From the NCBI GenBank assembly GCA_965153355.1, contig OZ231126.1:51646001-51710000 (forward strand): a DNA stretch of 64,000 nt, written 5' to 3'. The notes under the pieces were generated by a model, which was not told the origin of the DNA, did no database searches, and saw only the letters and a program-made list of their open reading frames with translations. The stretch is from Flaccisagitta enflata. Its lineage: Eukaryota; Chaetognatha; Sagittoidea; Aphragmophora. Below, piece after piece: positions 11,576-23,630 of this stretch; positions within the stretch are counted from its first letter, which is position 1; each line of letters starts with the position of its first letter. The position numbers and the translations under genes are program-made.

Positions 11576-12425
11576 CATGGCCGGATACACGGCTACCCTA
11601 GTCGCGTGCGGGTGGGCAGGAGCAGTGCTGGAGGTCACTAGGGCATCTGGGCAGGAGCCGTATGCTAAAAAAGCTCCAAAACGCCGAAAAAGTAATAGTT
11701 GCAAAAGCGTTAGATGGTCAGCGATACCCTGCCCCTGTGTTTGTGTATGGGAGTGTGATGGTGAGAGGGGCAGCGGCCCCGAAGGGCCCTTGACCTATGC
11801 TCAGTATGTTTTGAAGCTTTAGGCTCGAATTTAGGCCTTGCTGCAAGGATTTGAGCCTTGAAGCTGGGATTTTAGCTTCAAAGCTAGGATTTGAGCTGCA
11901 AGGTTGGGATTTGAGCCTAAAGGTTGGTTTTTCAGCCTTGAGGCTGGGATTTGAGCCTCAAGGCTGAGATTTGAGTCTTGAGACTGGGATTTGAGCCTCA
12001 AGGCTGGGATTAGAGCCTCAAGGCTGGGATTTGAGCCTTGAAGCTGGAATTGGAGTCTCAAGCCTAAAATTTGAGGATCGAGGCTGGTATTTGAGCCTCA
12101 AGGCTAAATTTTGGTCTTCGAGGCTGGAATTTGAGTTTGGAGGCTGGATTTTGAGCTTTGAAGGCTAGATTTGAGCTTTGAGGCTAGATTTTGGGCTTCA
12201 AGGCTGGATTTCAGGCTTGAGGGGGTGGACGGAGAAGAAGGAGGAGGAGAAGGAAAAATTTCCCCTATGTGTGAAAGCATAGGTCATTGGCCCCTTCGGG
12301 GCCACTGCCCAAAAAGGGGACCGACTGACCTACCAACCGACCGACCGACCGACCAACCGATCGACCAACCAAAATACAGGGTGAACAACCTCAAGTGGGG
12401 GAAAGTAGCGCGCGACTAAAAAGGC
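11576..12425 (+). mobile_element. FB1 repeat interrupted by an FB2 copy
   Basis: Begins GGCCGGATACACGGCTACCC, AGTCGCGTGCGGGTGGGCAG and GGAGGTCACTAGGGCATCTG. After the embedded FB2 copy it resumes with GACCGACCGACCGACC and a decayed 3' end GCGCGCGACTAAAAA. The order of the parts shows FB2 entered FB1. Confidence 0.65.
11694..12315 (+). mobile_element. FB2 repeat, C subfamily, with inverted ends
   Basis: The leader GCAAAAGCGTTAGATGGTCA is shared with the copy at 38855-39330. CTGCCCC...GGGGCAG flanks a ~35-nt spacer, then the arm GGGGCAGCGGCCCCGAAGGG. The body (about 11820-12215) is an array of ~23-bp units around GAGGCTGGGATTTGAGCCT. The 3' end is CCCCTTCGGGGCCACTGCCC plus AAAAA. The first and last ~35 bp, both containing the ACCTATGCT segment, are inverted copies. 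Confidence 0.7.
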
Positions 12426-12623
12426 GACTAAGGGCAAGGCCGTAGGAATTCCACTGATTTCATTTCCTCTGATTACCAGACATCGGCAAAGACCAATCAT
12501 CATTCTAATTAATTAAGAAATGAAGCGGACCCACGCTTTACATTGTTCTTCGAAAAAACAAAGCCAATTTTTTTCTGATAATTATAAAAAACATTTCTAG
12601 AAAAGCTGCCTTGAACTGCTTAT

Positions 12624-13232
12624 GTCGGGGTGCAATCGAAGACAAAATTTGATCAGTCAACATGTTTTATAGCAATATAATAGATATTGTTAATTCTTAC
12701 ATTTCATTTATAAAAAATGATAATTTGTTTATGTTTAGACTATTTTTGCATTAAAAACCATTTTTGTGTCTAAAGTAACTATGAAATGTAAGGATTACCG
12801 TCCGAAAAAAGGAAGTTTTTAAAAAGAATATCATTTTATAATTTGACATGTCTTGGGTAAAATTTTAACTTTGCATGGAGGTTCAAAAATTGTGATTTTC
12901 AAAAACATAGCGTCTTTCTAAAGACTCATAAGATGAACGCCATGTGTTTAGAAATGCAAAATTTTGCATTCAGAGGCAGAATTATAATTTTACCCAACAA
13001 CTTTCTAAAATTTTCTTCTCATTTTTGGGAGAAATTTTCATGTTTTATTGAATAACTTTGGTATTTATGAACTTACAACAAAAACTTTCTATATTGCAAT
13101 CATTTTTTTATATTCTTCAAGAAATCAGGAGTATAAATTTCTTCATTTCAAAACTTATTACCCACTAGGATAACTAAATAAAACAATTTATTGTGACTGA
13201 AATTAGAATTTTGTCTTCGTTTGCACCCCGAC
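12624..13232. mobile_element. MITE with GTCGGGGTGCAA termini, 609 bp
   Basis: GTCGGGGTGCAATCGAAGAC at the left is matched by the reverse complement of the right end (GTCGGGGTGCAAACGAAGAC), about 26 bp with one mismatch. A second inverted pair inside (CTTACATTTCAT near 12698 and ATGAAATGTAAG near 12781) adds a subterminal stem. Non-coding. The flanks (TAT and TTA) do not give a clear target duplication. Confidence 0.65.
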
Positions 13233-13673
13233 TTAAAAAGAATGAGCGATGTTCATTCATTTCTGCAAAGTACTGATGTTTTTTCTTCCCCTCTGTGCTA
13301 CACAGTCTCCGGTCAAAATTTTCGGTTTTGGTAATGTTTGAATAATTAATCTAATTCATTTTTAAGCAATGCTTAAGAAGTCATGAAAAAGACATGATTG
13401 GCATAACGCATTTAACAAATACAAAAGCTAAAAAACGCAAAAGCTTTAAAGCCAAGTTTCACTATTCTGTCAAATATATCCTTCGACTGCGACGGAATTG
13501 GAAATTGCTTCTGCAGTTCCCACGTTTGTATAAAAGGTAATGGAATCTCTTTTACTATTGCTTAGGCCATTTCTCTTCGCCTTTTCGTTTGGAAATCTAA
13601 AATTGCTATTTGCTACTCGTTTCTCCTTCTCACAAACGCCATTACGTTTTCTACATCGAGGATAAAAGAGGGC
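13233..13673. other. No gene seen
   Basis: No repeat or coding signal that I can support. Confidence 0.4.
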
Positions 13674-13791
<118 letters not shown>

Positions 13792-14065
13792 AGAGAAAGA
13801 GAGAGTTCACGCTGAATTTTACCATTCACAGTTGCGATATATATTTTGAATTCATTTGAAAAGATTGCTTTGCCCTTTTAGGCCATCTTTACGTTCATCA
13901 CATGGAATCACTGCTCCGAAGAATGCCCTGATAGAGCCGCCTACAAAGGTTTTCTTTGGCAAAGTTTATCGTCGAAACATAAACAATGGCATTCCGCAGT
14001 TTAAAAGAACCATTAGCTGATTAGCTGAGCTGAGTAGCTGAGTGAGGACTCCTTGACAGCACTGT

Positions 14066-15035
<970 letters not shown>

Positions 15036-15048
15036 ATCTACACGTCTG

Positions 15049-16325
15049 CTCCTTGAAAATCTACATTTTCAATTTTCACGACTCACAGGCAAAAAAAAAT
15101 TATCATTGAAAATCTACTTTTTTAATTTTCATGACTCACAGGCAAGAAAAAATTATCATTGAAAATCCACATTTCAATTTTCATAACTCACAGGCAAGAA
15201 AAATTTATCATTGAAAATCTACATTTTCAATTTTCATAACTCACAGGCAAGAGTAATTCATCATTGAAAATCTACATTTTCAATTTTCATAACTCACAGG
15301 CAAGAAAAATTTATCTTTGAAAATCTACATTTTCAATTTTCATGACTCACAGGCAAGAAAAATTTATCATTGAAAATCTACATTTTCAATTTTTATGACT
15401 CACAGGCAAGAAAAATTTATCTTTGAAAATCTACATTTTCAATTTTCATGACTCACAGGCAAGAAAAATTTATCATTGAAAATCTACATTTTCAATTTTC
15501 ATGACTCACAGGCAAGAAAAATTTATCTTTGAAAATCTATCTTTTCAATTTTCATGACTCACAGGCAAGAAAAATTTATCATTGAAAATCTATATTTTCA
15601 ATTTTCATGACTCACAGGCAAGAAAATTTTATCTTTGAAAATCTACATTTTCAATTTTCATGACTCACAGGCGAGAAAAATTTATCTTTGAAAATCTACA
15701 TTTTCAATTTTCCTGACTCACGGGCAAGAAAGATTTATCATTGAAAATCTACATTTTCAATTTTCATGACTCACAGGCAAGAAAAATTTATCATTGAAAA
15801 TCTACATTTTCAATTTTCATGACTCACAGGCAAGAAAAATTTATCTTTGAAAATCTACATTTTCAATTTTCATGACTCACAGGCAAGAAAAATTTATCTT
15901 TGAAAATCTACATTTTCAATTTTCATGACTCACAGGCAAGAAAAATTTTTCATTGAAAATCTACATTTTCAATTTTCATGACTCACAGGCAAGAAAAATT
16001 TATCATTGAAAATTTACATTTTCGATTTTCATGACTCAAAGGCAAGAAAAATTTATCATTGAAAATCTACTTTTTCAATTTTCATGACTCACAGGCAAGA
16101 AAAATTCATCATTGAAAATCTACATTTTCAATTTTCATGACTCACAGGCAAGAAAAATTTATCATTGAAAATCTGCATTTTCAATTTTCATGACTCACAG
16201 GCACGAAAAATTTATCTTTGAAAATCTACATTTTCAATTTTCATGACTCACAGGCAAGAAAAATTTATCTTTGAAAATCTACATTTTAAATTTTCATGAC
16301 TCACAGGCAAGAAAAATTTATCATA
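15049..16325 (+). repeat. 53-bp tandem satellite, about 24 units
   Basis: The unit has the core ATTTTCATGACTCACAGGCA followed by AGAAAAATTTATCWTTGAAA and ATCTACATTTTCA. Spacing measured between successive CAGGCAAG motifs is 53 bp. Units differ by only a few bases (ATCATTG or ATCTTTG, CATGACT or CATAACT). The first units are the most diverged, consistent with edge decay. No coding frame persists. Confidence 0.95.
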
Positions 16326-16499
16326 ATTCTTAGTAAATGTAGCTGGAAATTAGAACGAGTAAGCTGAGCAAGTAAAAGAACATCGAGACTTCAGACGTGA
16401 ACTGCTGCTATGTCATAAAAACACAGAATCTGAATTCTATGTGATGCCTATTTTGCTTTAGGGTCGAACATAGAGAAGGATATATCTGGTTCCTCTTTA

Positions 16500-16663
16500 T
16501 TTTTAGTCGCGGACACGCGACTCTACACCTTGGTCTGTCGGTCGGTCCGTCGGTCGGTCCGCCGGTCGGTCGGTCGGTCACATTTTTGGATTACGAGCAA
16601 TTTTCGCAGTACTGCTCCTGCCCAACCGTCCGCGACTGGATTGCCGTGTATCCGGCCTTGTTT
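16500..16663 (-). mobile_element. FB1 repeat, short copy
   Basis: On the minus strand: AACAAGGCCGGATACACGGC, CAGTCGCGGACGGTTGGGCAG, (GACC)n, then the hairpin AGTCGCGTGTCCGCGACT and AAAAA. The 5' arm GTCGCGGAC is complementary to the 3' GTCCGCGAC. Confidence 0.8.
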
Positions 16664-18489
16664 GCTTGTCCTTCAGGGCAGGACGCTCTGCACTCGATAA
16701 AGACAGGAAGTACTGATCAGAAGGAGGAGGAGTAAGAAGGAGAAGGAAGGAAGGGAAGAGAAAGAACTGTGAAGGGAGATGTACATTATCGAGGAGGAGG
16801 GGGGGGGGCGGGTGGGAGGGGGATGGGACTCAAAAAAGGAGAGAGTAGGAGAGCAACATTAAACAACAACATTAAACTTTCCATTGATCAACGCGAAATC
16901 GCAGCCGCCCGTAATGTATAAAAAAAGATACAAATTCTATTTTCAAGATTCCTATGCTCAAAATCACTTAAAAGACTTTTTTCCATGAGGACTCCAAAGA
17001 GTCAGTAGAAATGAAGTAGTTAGCACTAATCACAGACATTTTGGTCAATTTGACTAGATTTTATTATAAATTGAAAATTAGGTGTTGTCAATTGATTCAA
17101 GATCTTCAAATGACTGTTAAAATTGACTTTAATCATATCTAGATTCTTTGAATTGACTTCAAACTAATACAAATCCATGACATTTGAAAAGCCCTTCAAA
17201 ATAGCTTCCATTTGGGTCGTATCTGGCATCTGTAGCTCAATTCGTCTAAAAGTTATGTTAATTTGAGTAGAAACATTCCTTTCTTGATAACAGCAGAAAA
17301 AAGTTACAATTTTCATGGCTGTTTTTGATACCATGTCTTTGTTTTATCATAGAATTTAAACAAATTGATAAAACTTTTTGGGCTTGGTGTCCATGTCTCC
17401 GTTTTTTGAAGCTCTTTCAAATGCTCCCAAAAAGAAGCTTAAAAAGTTGATTTTAAGTCCCTTTAACTTGAACTTGGTTTCTATCTTTTTCATTAGAAAA
17501 ATCAGAAGCCACTCTTTCAGTGTTTTCAATTCCCGCGATAATAGTCAGAAAATACACATCCAACCTGGACGAACGAAAAACCGCCACCAGTTCTCATCCT
17601 CCTCTATCATTATTTTGGCGGTCCATGTTTTTTTCAGCTTCGTTTGGAAAATAGAAATTAATTACTGATTTAATCTGTGAAGCTGAACTGTATAGGACAA
17701 CAAAGTTGATAACTTGCTTTTATAGGCCAACCTTTTTTCAGAGTGGCTTCTGACTTCTCTAATGTTATGCATCGCACTGTAGAGGAAAAGGGAGACAGAG
17801 TAATAATGTTACAATGACCGATAATGAATTTCGTCTGTAACAACATATTTGTCAAAGCGTCACGCAAACATCGTCTGGGCGATTTGTTTTCCCTGATTTG
17901 TTTGGACACAACGACACTCACCGGCTTCTTTTTCCCCCTTTTTGCTCATTTGGTCATTTGAATCAAGCGACTCTATCAACAACAACAGATCTCCATTGAA
18001 GGAAGTGGTTCTGAGAAGTAAGAGATAGGGATACGAGTAGGGGTTTGCGAAGATTGAAATAAAGCAATGGGATTCAGGGAGTGCGCGATTTGAGGAAATC
18101 AAATCGATAATGGTTTGACAAAAGCGTGACGGTCGACGGATAAAGGCTTTAGGAATGTATAAGTTGATGCACCTTAATGAAAGAGAGCAGGTTGTTATCG
18201 CCCTGCAAACTAGGCGAAATTGCGCGAAACTACACGATGCGAACTAGAGGCTCTCCCCTCTGGGCGCGTGGCTCGGGGTATGTTTTTCCCATTTCTTCCT
18301 TCCGATCCTTCTTTATAAGTTTCTCATCTACTCTGTTATTGCTCACTCACGATCACGCGGGTGCCTGGTTCTCATCTTGACAAAATATGAAAGGCAAATA
18401 TTTTATCAAACTTAGACTGGAAAAAATAAACAAATATAACCAGTTTCCAATAAAGAAAAACTAAGACTTTGACGTGAAATAGCAGATTT
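16664..18489. other. No gene seen
   Basis: A purine-rich segment lies near 16720-16860 (GGAGG and G-runs). The rest is AT-rich with no supported coding signal. The open frame at 17378-17668 has no recognisable domain and ordinary AT-driven composition. Confidence 0.45.
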
Positions 18490-18765
18490 TAAGTCGCGTT
18501 CTACGCAACTCTACATCCCGCTTTGTCCGTCGGTCGGTCGGTTGGTCCATCACATTTTACTTTTTTATTCGTTTTATTCCTGTTAAGTCATTTAAAGTCA
18601 AATTAGGTCATTAAAAGTCAATATAAGTCATTTTAAGTCAATTTAAGTCATTTTTGTCACTTAAGTCATTTTAGTCATTTTGGGTCAATCCAAGTCAATT
18701 TAGGTCATTTTAAGTTATTTCAGGTCATTAGAATCATTTTATGTCATTTTTAGTCAAATAAATTC
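18490..18765 (-). repeat. FB1 3' end followed by an AAGTCATTT array
   Basis: The 3' hairpin region (AGTTGCGTAGAACGCGACTT on the minus strand), GGACAAAGCGGG and (GACC)n are present. In place of the usual 5' half there are about 15 degenerate units of ~11 bp based on AAGTCATTTT. Confidence 0.6.
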
Positions 18766-18929
18766 AATAAAAGCATGTAGTTATATAATAAGGTACCAGT
18801 AATGGCGGCTGTCGTCGTGAGGAAAAAAGTCGTAAGCATTGGTCACTTTTCATCATCTTCAGTCACTGAAATCTGTTAGATCAAATCAAAAGCAATTGTA
18901 TGTATTGACTGCACTGAAAATAGAACTGA

Positions 18930-19340
18930 GCCAAATGAGCTAGATGAGCTAAAATAATTAAAATGATTCAACCAGACAACCAGCTTTGCTCACTGACATG
19001 CTTTCTTGTATTTGCATGCTTAAATCAAAACATTAATTTATTTATCCTGTTTAAAATCAGAGAAAAAGCGCAAGCTAAATGAGCTAAATGAGCTAGAATA
19101 CTTGAAAACGCCCTCACAGATGAGCAGCTTGGCTCACTGACATGTTTTTTTATTTGCTTGCTTAAACAAATTTGAAAATCTTCATCCATTTATTATATTT
19201 GAAATCAGAAAGAGCAGACTGAGCTAAGTGAGCTAAATGAGCTGAAATGCTCAAAAATACCCTCACAGATGAGCAGCTGTGCTTATAAACATATTTTCTT
19301 GTATTTGCATGCTCAAGTAAACATAAATACACTCCTTTAT
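18930..19340 (+). repeat. Three tandem units of ~140 bp
   Basis: Each unit has GAGCTAAATGAGCT-type motifs, then CAGATGAGCAGCTTGGCTCA or a relative, then TATTTGCATGCTTAAA. Units 2 and 3 are closer to each other than to unit 1. Confidence 0.75.
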
Positions 19341-20182
19341 TGATCAAACACAAAATCGTAAAAAATCGAAAAAAATTCTATTTGAATTTTTCGTAAATAA
19401 ATCTTTAAAAAATCATAGCGCAAAAAGTATTTGTCGTAGAGCATTCTGCTTGGCGCCAAATGAAAGAGAATTATCAAATTTACCTACCCTATCAATTTCA
19501 TTGGAGGGCTCATTCGCCCCTAGGAGAGCCCCAACTTCCGCATAAGAAAATGAAAACCCTATTTCTCTCAAATATGTCAAAAAGTCGAAGACTGACTTTG
19601 ACTTTTTTCCCAACTAATGTAAGTCTCGCATGCGACTTATAGGTGTTGCCCTTGTTTTACACACACGAACCCCCCTCCCCCCCCCCCACACAATGCAGTG
19701 ATATAAGTTTTTTACAAATCAAGTAGGACAGACCGAATATGTAAAAGACTTTATTTCACGCTCTTTCCAATCTCATTTGCATATTGCAGTCTTTCACAAA
19801 TTATAAGTCGAAGAGTTGCAGCTTGGGTTCGTGATGCTGTAAGGTATATTTTGACAATGTTTCTTTCACTCATGACTAACTGTACCAAAAACGAATAGAA
19901 TTGATTTTCTTAACTAAAACTGATGTTCAAATCTATGATAAGGAGTTCAGCCCAAATTGCATTTCGTGCACATAGGATATATATTCTTAAAACAACCTTT
20001 GATCATTGGTCTACTTTAACCCCCGGATGTAACTACTATATGAATATTTGACAGCTGTAAGCGGCTAAGAAATGTGCTTATGACCCTGCCCCTCAAGGAA
20101 AAATACCAATGCTGCAACCAGATTTCTGCTTCTCCCCCCCCCCCTCCTTCCCCCCACTTTCTCCATCCTACATATAACGACT
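19341..20182. other. No gene seen
   Basis: A C-run lies at about 19670-19690. Nothing else can be supported. Confidence 0.4.
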
Positions 20183-20424
20183 TAGGGCACAGGGTACCGC
20201 TGGCCGGTGGCCGGATATATGGCTACCAAAGCTGGCCGGATATATGGCTACCAAAGTGGCGTGCGGGTGGGCAGGGGCCGTATTTGAGGTCACCAGACCA
20301 TTTGGGCGGGAGCAGGGAGGTCCAAGAAATAAAATCATAAAAAGTAAAGTATGACCGACCAACCGACTGACCGACCAACCGACCGACAAGCGCGTTGTAG
20401 AGTCGCGTGCACGCGACTAAAAAG
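20183..20424 (+). mobile_element. FB1 repeat with duplicated leader
   Basis: GGCCGGATATATGGCTACCA occurs twice in tandem. It is followed by GTGGCGTGCGGGTGGGCAGG, TTTGAGGTCACCAGACCATT, (GACC)n, TAGAG and the hairpin AGTCGCGTGCACGCGACT with AAAAA. Just upstream, AGGGTACCGCTGGCC resembles a reversed FB2 leader, so FB1 may have entered an FB2 remnant. Confidence 0.75.
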
Positions 20425-20694
20425 ACGCACTTTTCAATAGTTAATATTCGCAATGAATCTTTAGATGATTAGTTAAAATCCTAGACCATCTGAAAGCTCT
20501 TTGTAAGTACTTTCATTTGGTGCCAATCTGAAATTGCTATCCCTTCCTTTAGTCGCGTGCTAATTTGACATTCTTTAGATTTTTTTATGAAGAATTATCG
20601 AAACTACTTTACTTTACGTTACACTCCCCACCCGGTACAAATGAATAAATCGACGAGGTCTTTTGTTTTACAGAATTTCTAAGCGGGTTTTTAT

Positions 20695-20815
20695 TTAGGG
20701 TTAGGGGTAGGGGTAGGGTTAGGGGTAGGGTTAGGGTTAAGGATGGGGTTGGGGATGGTTTTAGGGTTAGGGTTAGGGTTAGGGCTAGCGTAAGGGCTAG
20801 GTGAGGGTTGGGTTT
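20695..20815 (+). repeat. Interstitial telomere-like TTAGGG tract
   Basis: About 17 units of TTAGGG and variants (TAGGGG, TTAAGG, CTAGGG). It lies inside a repeat-rich interior and is degenerate, so it is not a chromosome end. Confidence 0.85.
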
Positions 20816-20948
20816 TACACATTACAACCCAAATCTGCTCGAATTAAAGCTTCGCCCTGCTGCGAAACCACCCCCCCCCCAAAAAAAAAAAAAAAAAAAA
20901 CCACACAAAAAAACAAACGATTGGAATCGTTATAGAAAAAAAATCCTG

Positions 20949-21178
<230 letters not shown>

Positions 21179-21700
21179 CAGATACACACACAAAGACGCA
21201 CACTCAAACACTTGAACATTTCCACGGTCGCGTGGGCAGACAGTCATGTCTCGTTTTGGATGACCCGAACCTTTTCATTTTTTTTCTATTCTTCTTTTTT
21301 TTTCATGCTCTCAGCTCATGATGATAAGTGCAGATTCCCCGGATTCTTATCAGTCGTTTTGCATGGCTCAGTCTGTCTTGTCTCACAGTCACTTTCTTTC
21401 ATCTGTGTCCTTCATCTTTGTCCATCATCTGTATCCTTCATCTGTGTCTTTCATCTATGTTACTTTCATCTCTCTCTCTCTCTCCTTGACTTCTTGACTT
21501 ATCCATTCCCCAACTTTGATTCACGTCATTAAAAGAAGCAAACTGTCTCTGTTTCCATAATTCTATTTTTAGATCTAACCACACTCATCGTTATTGTTTT
21601 TTTTTCTTTCTTTCCGATTTTAAATGAGCTTCAGTTACTTGATAAGTAAAGAACACGATATCTGTGGTAAGATAATAATCCAGCCGTATTGAGTGACATG
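21179..21700. other. No gene seen
   Basis: A degenerate TTCATCTGTGTC-type repeat lies at about 21400-21470. Nothing else can be supported. Confidence 0.4.
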
Positions 21701-21701
21701 C

Positions 21702-21878
21702 AATTGAACCCCGCTCTAACGAACTTGCCACCAGCGGAATTCCGCCTACAACAAATACAAATTCATTGTCTCTTCAACTTAATTTTTTTATACTTCTTTT
21801 GTTGGTAATAACAGAAGTCTGCCTATAACAGAAAAAAATTGTTAGTTTGTTTAAATCCATTAGAGCGGGGTTCAACTG
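21702..21878. mobile_element. MITE, pogo/Tigger-like termini (TTGAACCCCGCTCTAA)
   Basis: The left end CAATTGAACCCCGCTCTAAC is matched by the right end TTAGAGCGGGGTTCAACTG, which is followed by TA. CAGTTGAACCCCGCTCTAA-type ends with TA targets are typical of pogo-group non-autonomous elements. The left TA is mutated. Confidence 0.6.
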
Positions 21879-22324
21879 TAACATAATTGGCATTTGATTA
21901 CCGTCTTTTTTCTCCCTTTATCTTGGGAAATACGATAAAGTCGGCATTAATGCCAAGTAACAGTCGATTAACAATAGTTTTGGGAAGGAAAAGCAGGTTG
22001 CCAGTTGAGGAATGAAATGCATATTGTATGAGCGTTGAAGGGAGAATCTCACATTCAGGGGTGTCATTCCATGTGCGTCGGGACTCTCTCGCACACCATT
22101 CTCCAGAATTAACCGCATTGTGTTGGGAGACTATGAGTAACAATGGATATAATATAGATAAAAAAATTGCCACATCAGCCCTGTAATTAGGAAATTAGAA
22201 ATTAGGTTTTTTCTCCAAAAGATTATTTTTTAACCTATTTTTTATGAAAATGAAACATAAAATCAAACATAAGATTGATAAAAAATTTCTAGAACAAAAT
22301 GGCACTTTTGGCGAATTGTGAGTC
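21879..22324. other. No gene seen
   Basis: No repeat or coding signal that I can support. Confidence 0.4.
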
Positions 22325-22535
22325 CATTTTTACTCGCATGCACGCGACTCTACAACCCGCTTTGTCCGTCGGTCGGTCGGTCGGTCGGTTGGTTCGTCGG
22401 TCACAATTTACTTTTTTTTTATGATTTAATTTCTTTGACCTCACTGCTCCTGCCCAAATGATCCGGTGACCACAAATATGGCCCCTGCCCACCCGCACGC
22501 AACTTCGGTAGCCGTGTATCCGGCCTTGTTTTTTC
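22325..22535 (-). mobile_element. FB1 repeat, near full length
   Basis: On the minus strand: AACAAGGCCGGATACACGGC, AGTTGCGTGCGGGTGGGCAG, TTTGTGGTCACCGGATCATT, (GACC)n, GACAAAGCGGG, then AGTCGCGTGCATGCGAGT and AAAAA. Confidence 0.8.
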
Positions 22536-22579
22536 TTCAAACAAATGAAGTTGAATTTTTCTCCACCGTAGCCTCTTTT

Positions 22580-22736
22580 TGCATTACTGCCCCTGCCTAC
22601 CTGCATTACTGCCCCTGCCCACCTGCACTACTGCCCCTGCCCACCTGCATTACTGCCCCTACCCACCTGCACTACTGCCCCTGCCCACCTGCATTACTGC
22701 CCCTGCCCACCTGCATTACTGCCCCTGCCCACTCGC
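22580..22736 (-). repeat. 22-bp minisatellite, about 7 units
   Basis: The unit is CATTACTGCCCCTGCCCACC plus TG (minor CACTACTG variant). The CCCCTGCCCACC core equals the FB1 motif in the copy just upstream, so the array probably arose by amplification of that motif. Confidence 0.9.
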
Positions 22737-22997
22737 AAGAGACATGCGGCCTAGTCTTTTAATTTCTACATTCCAGCCAGCGTGAATCCCTGCGCGTTCA
22801 CAATGGACACAACGATCGACGATACAAAACAAACCGCATTCACGGTTTCCCTTGTCCCCAACGAGTCGTAAAGTTAACGTAACGCGGAAAGGGTACAATT
22901 TCAAGCTCGATTAATCTTTCGTGTAGACACACATCGATGATTGTAATTACCTTCGTAAGATTGCAGCGCGTTTATTCGATGTGATCCTTGCGATTCT

Positions 22998-23119
22998 GAA
23001 ACAAGGCCAAGTGGGCCAATAAGGTGCGACGTGTGGATCGTCGAACGAATGTGTTTCCAACCGACCAACCAACCGACGGACACAACCAGTTATAGAGGTG
23101 CTTTGTCGCACCTAAAAAG
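22998..23119 (+). mobile_element. FB1b repeat, best copy
   Basis: AACAAGGCCAAGTGGGCCAA, AAGGTGCGACGTGTGGATCG, TCGAACGAATGTG, CCAACCGACGGACACAACC, TTATAGAG, then AGGTGCTTTGTCGCACCT and AAAAA. The 5' AGGTGCGAC is complementary to the 3' GTCGCACCT. Confidence 0.85.
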
Positions 23120-23630
23120 GAAAAGCTGGAAGGGGCAGAAGGGAGAGAAAGAAAAATAGTAGAAAAGAGTGAAAATGGCTATATCTGTCTGTCTCTCTCT
23201 CTCTCTCTCCATTTTCGCTTCCCGCCCGCTAAGAGAATCTCTTGGCCATATATATGGTGTATAGCCTGGTGTGAGCCGCGGATGTTGTTAGGTCCTGGCC
23301 GATCATTGTCATCCTTTCCCAGCGGGATTTCTCTCTCCAAACACATTCCATTGGCCTTTTGGCTTCTGGGCTTCGGTTTCAGTCTCTCCCAGTCCCAAAC
23401 GTTGGAGCCATGAAACTATTCGGCTGCCCCACCACTTCGCACTATGCGCCCAAAAAGATGTTCATCATGTCTTCTGCCGTGGTTCCTCTTATGTTTCTCA
23501 ACGAATGGACAAGATGGTTATCATAAATTTTTCGGTGGCTTTTTTTGGCATTATTTGATTTAGCCAGATCTTGGGTAAGATTTGATTAACGTGATGGGAA
23601 GATATGGTGGGAAAATATATTAATGGAGCA
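23120..23630. other. No gene seen
   Basis: A short (TC)n lies at about 23190-23208. Nothing else can be supported. Confidence 0.4.

Noticed and set aside
15049-16325. CRISPR-like array
   Set aside because: Units are contiguous 53-bp tandem copies with no unique spacers, in a eukaryotic context.
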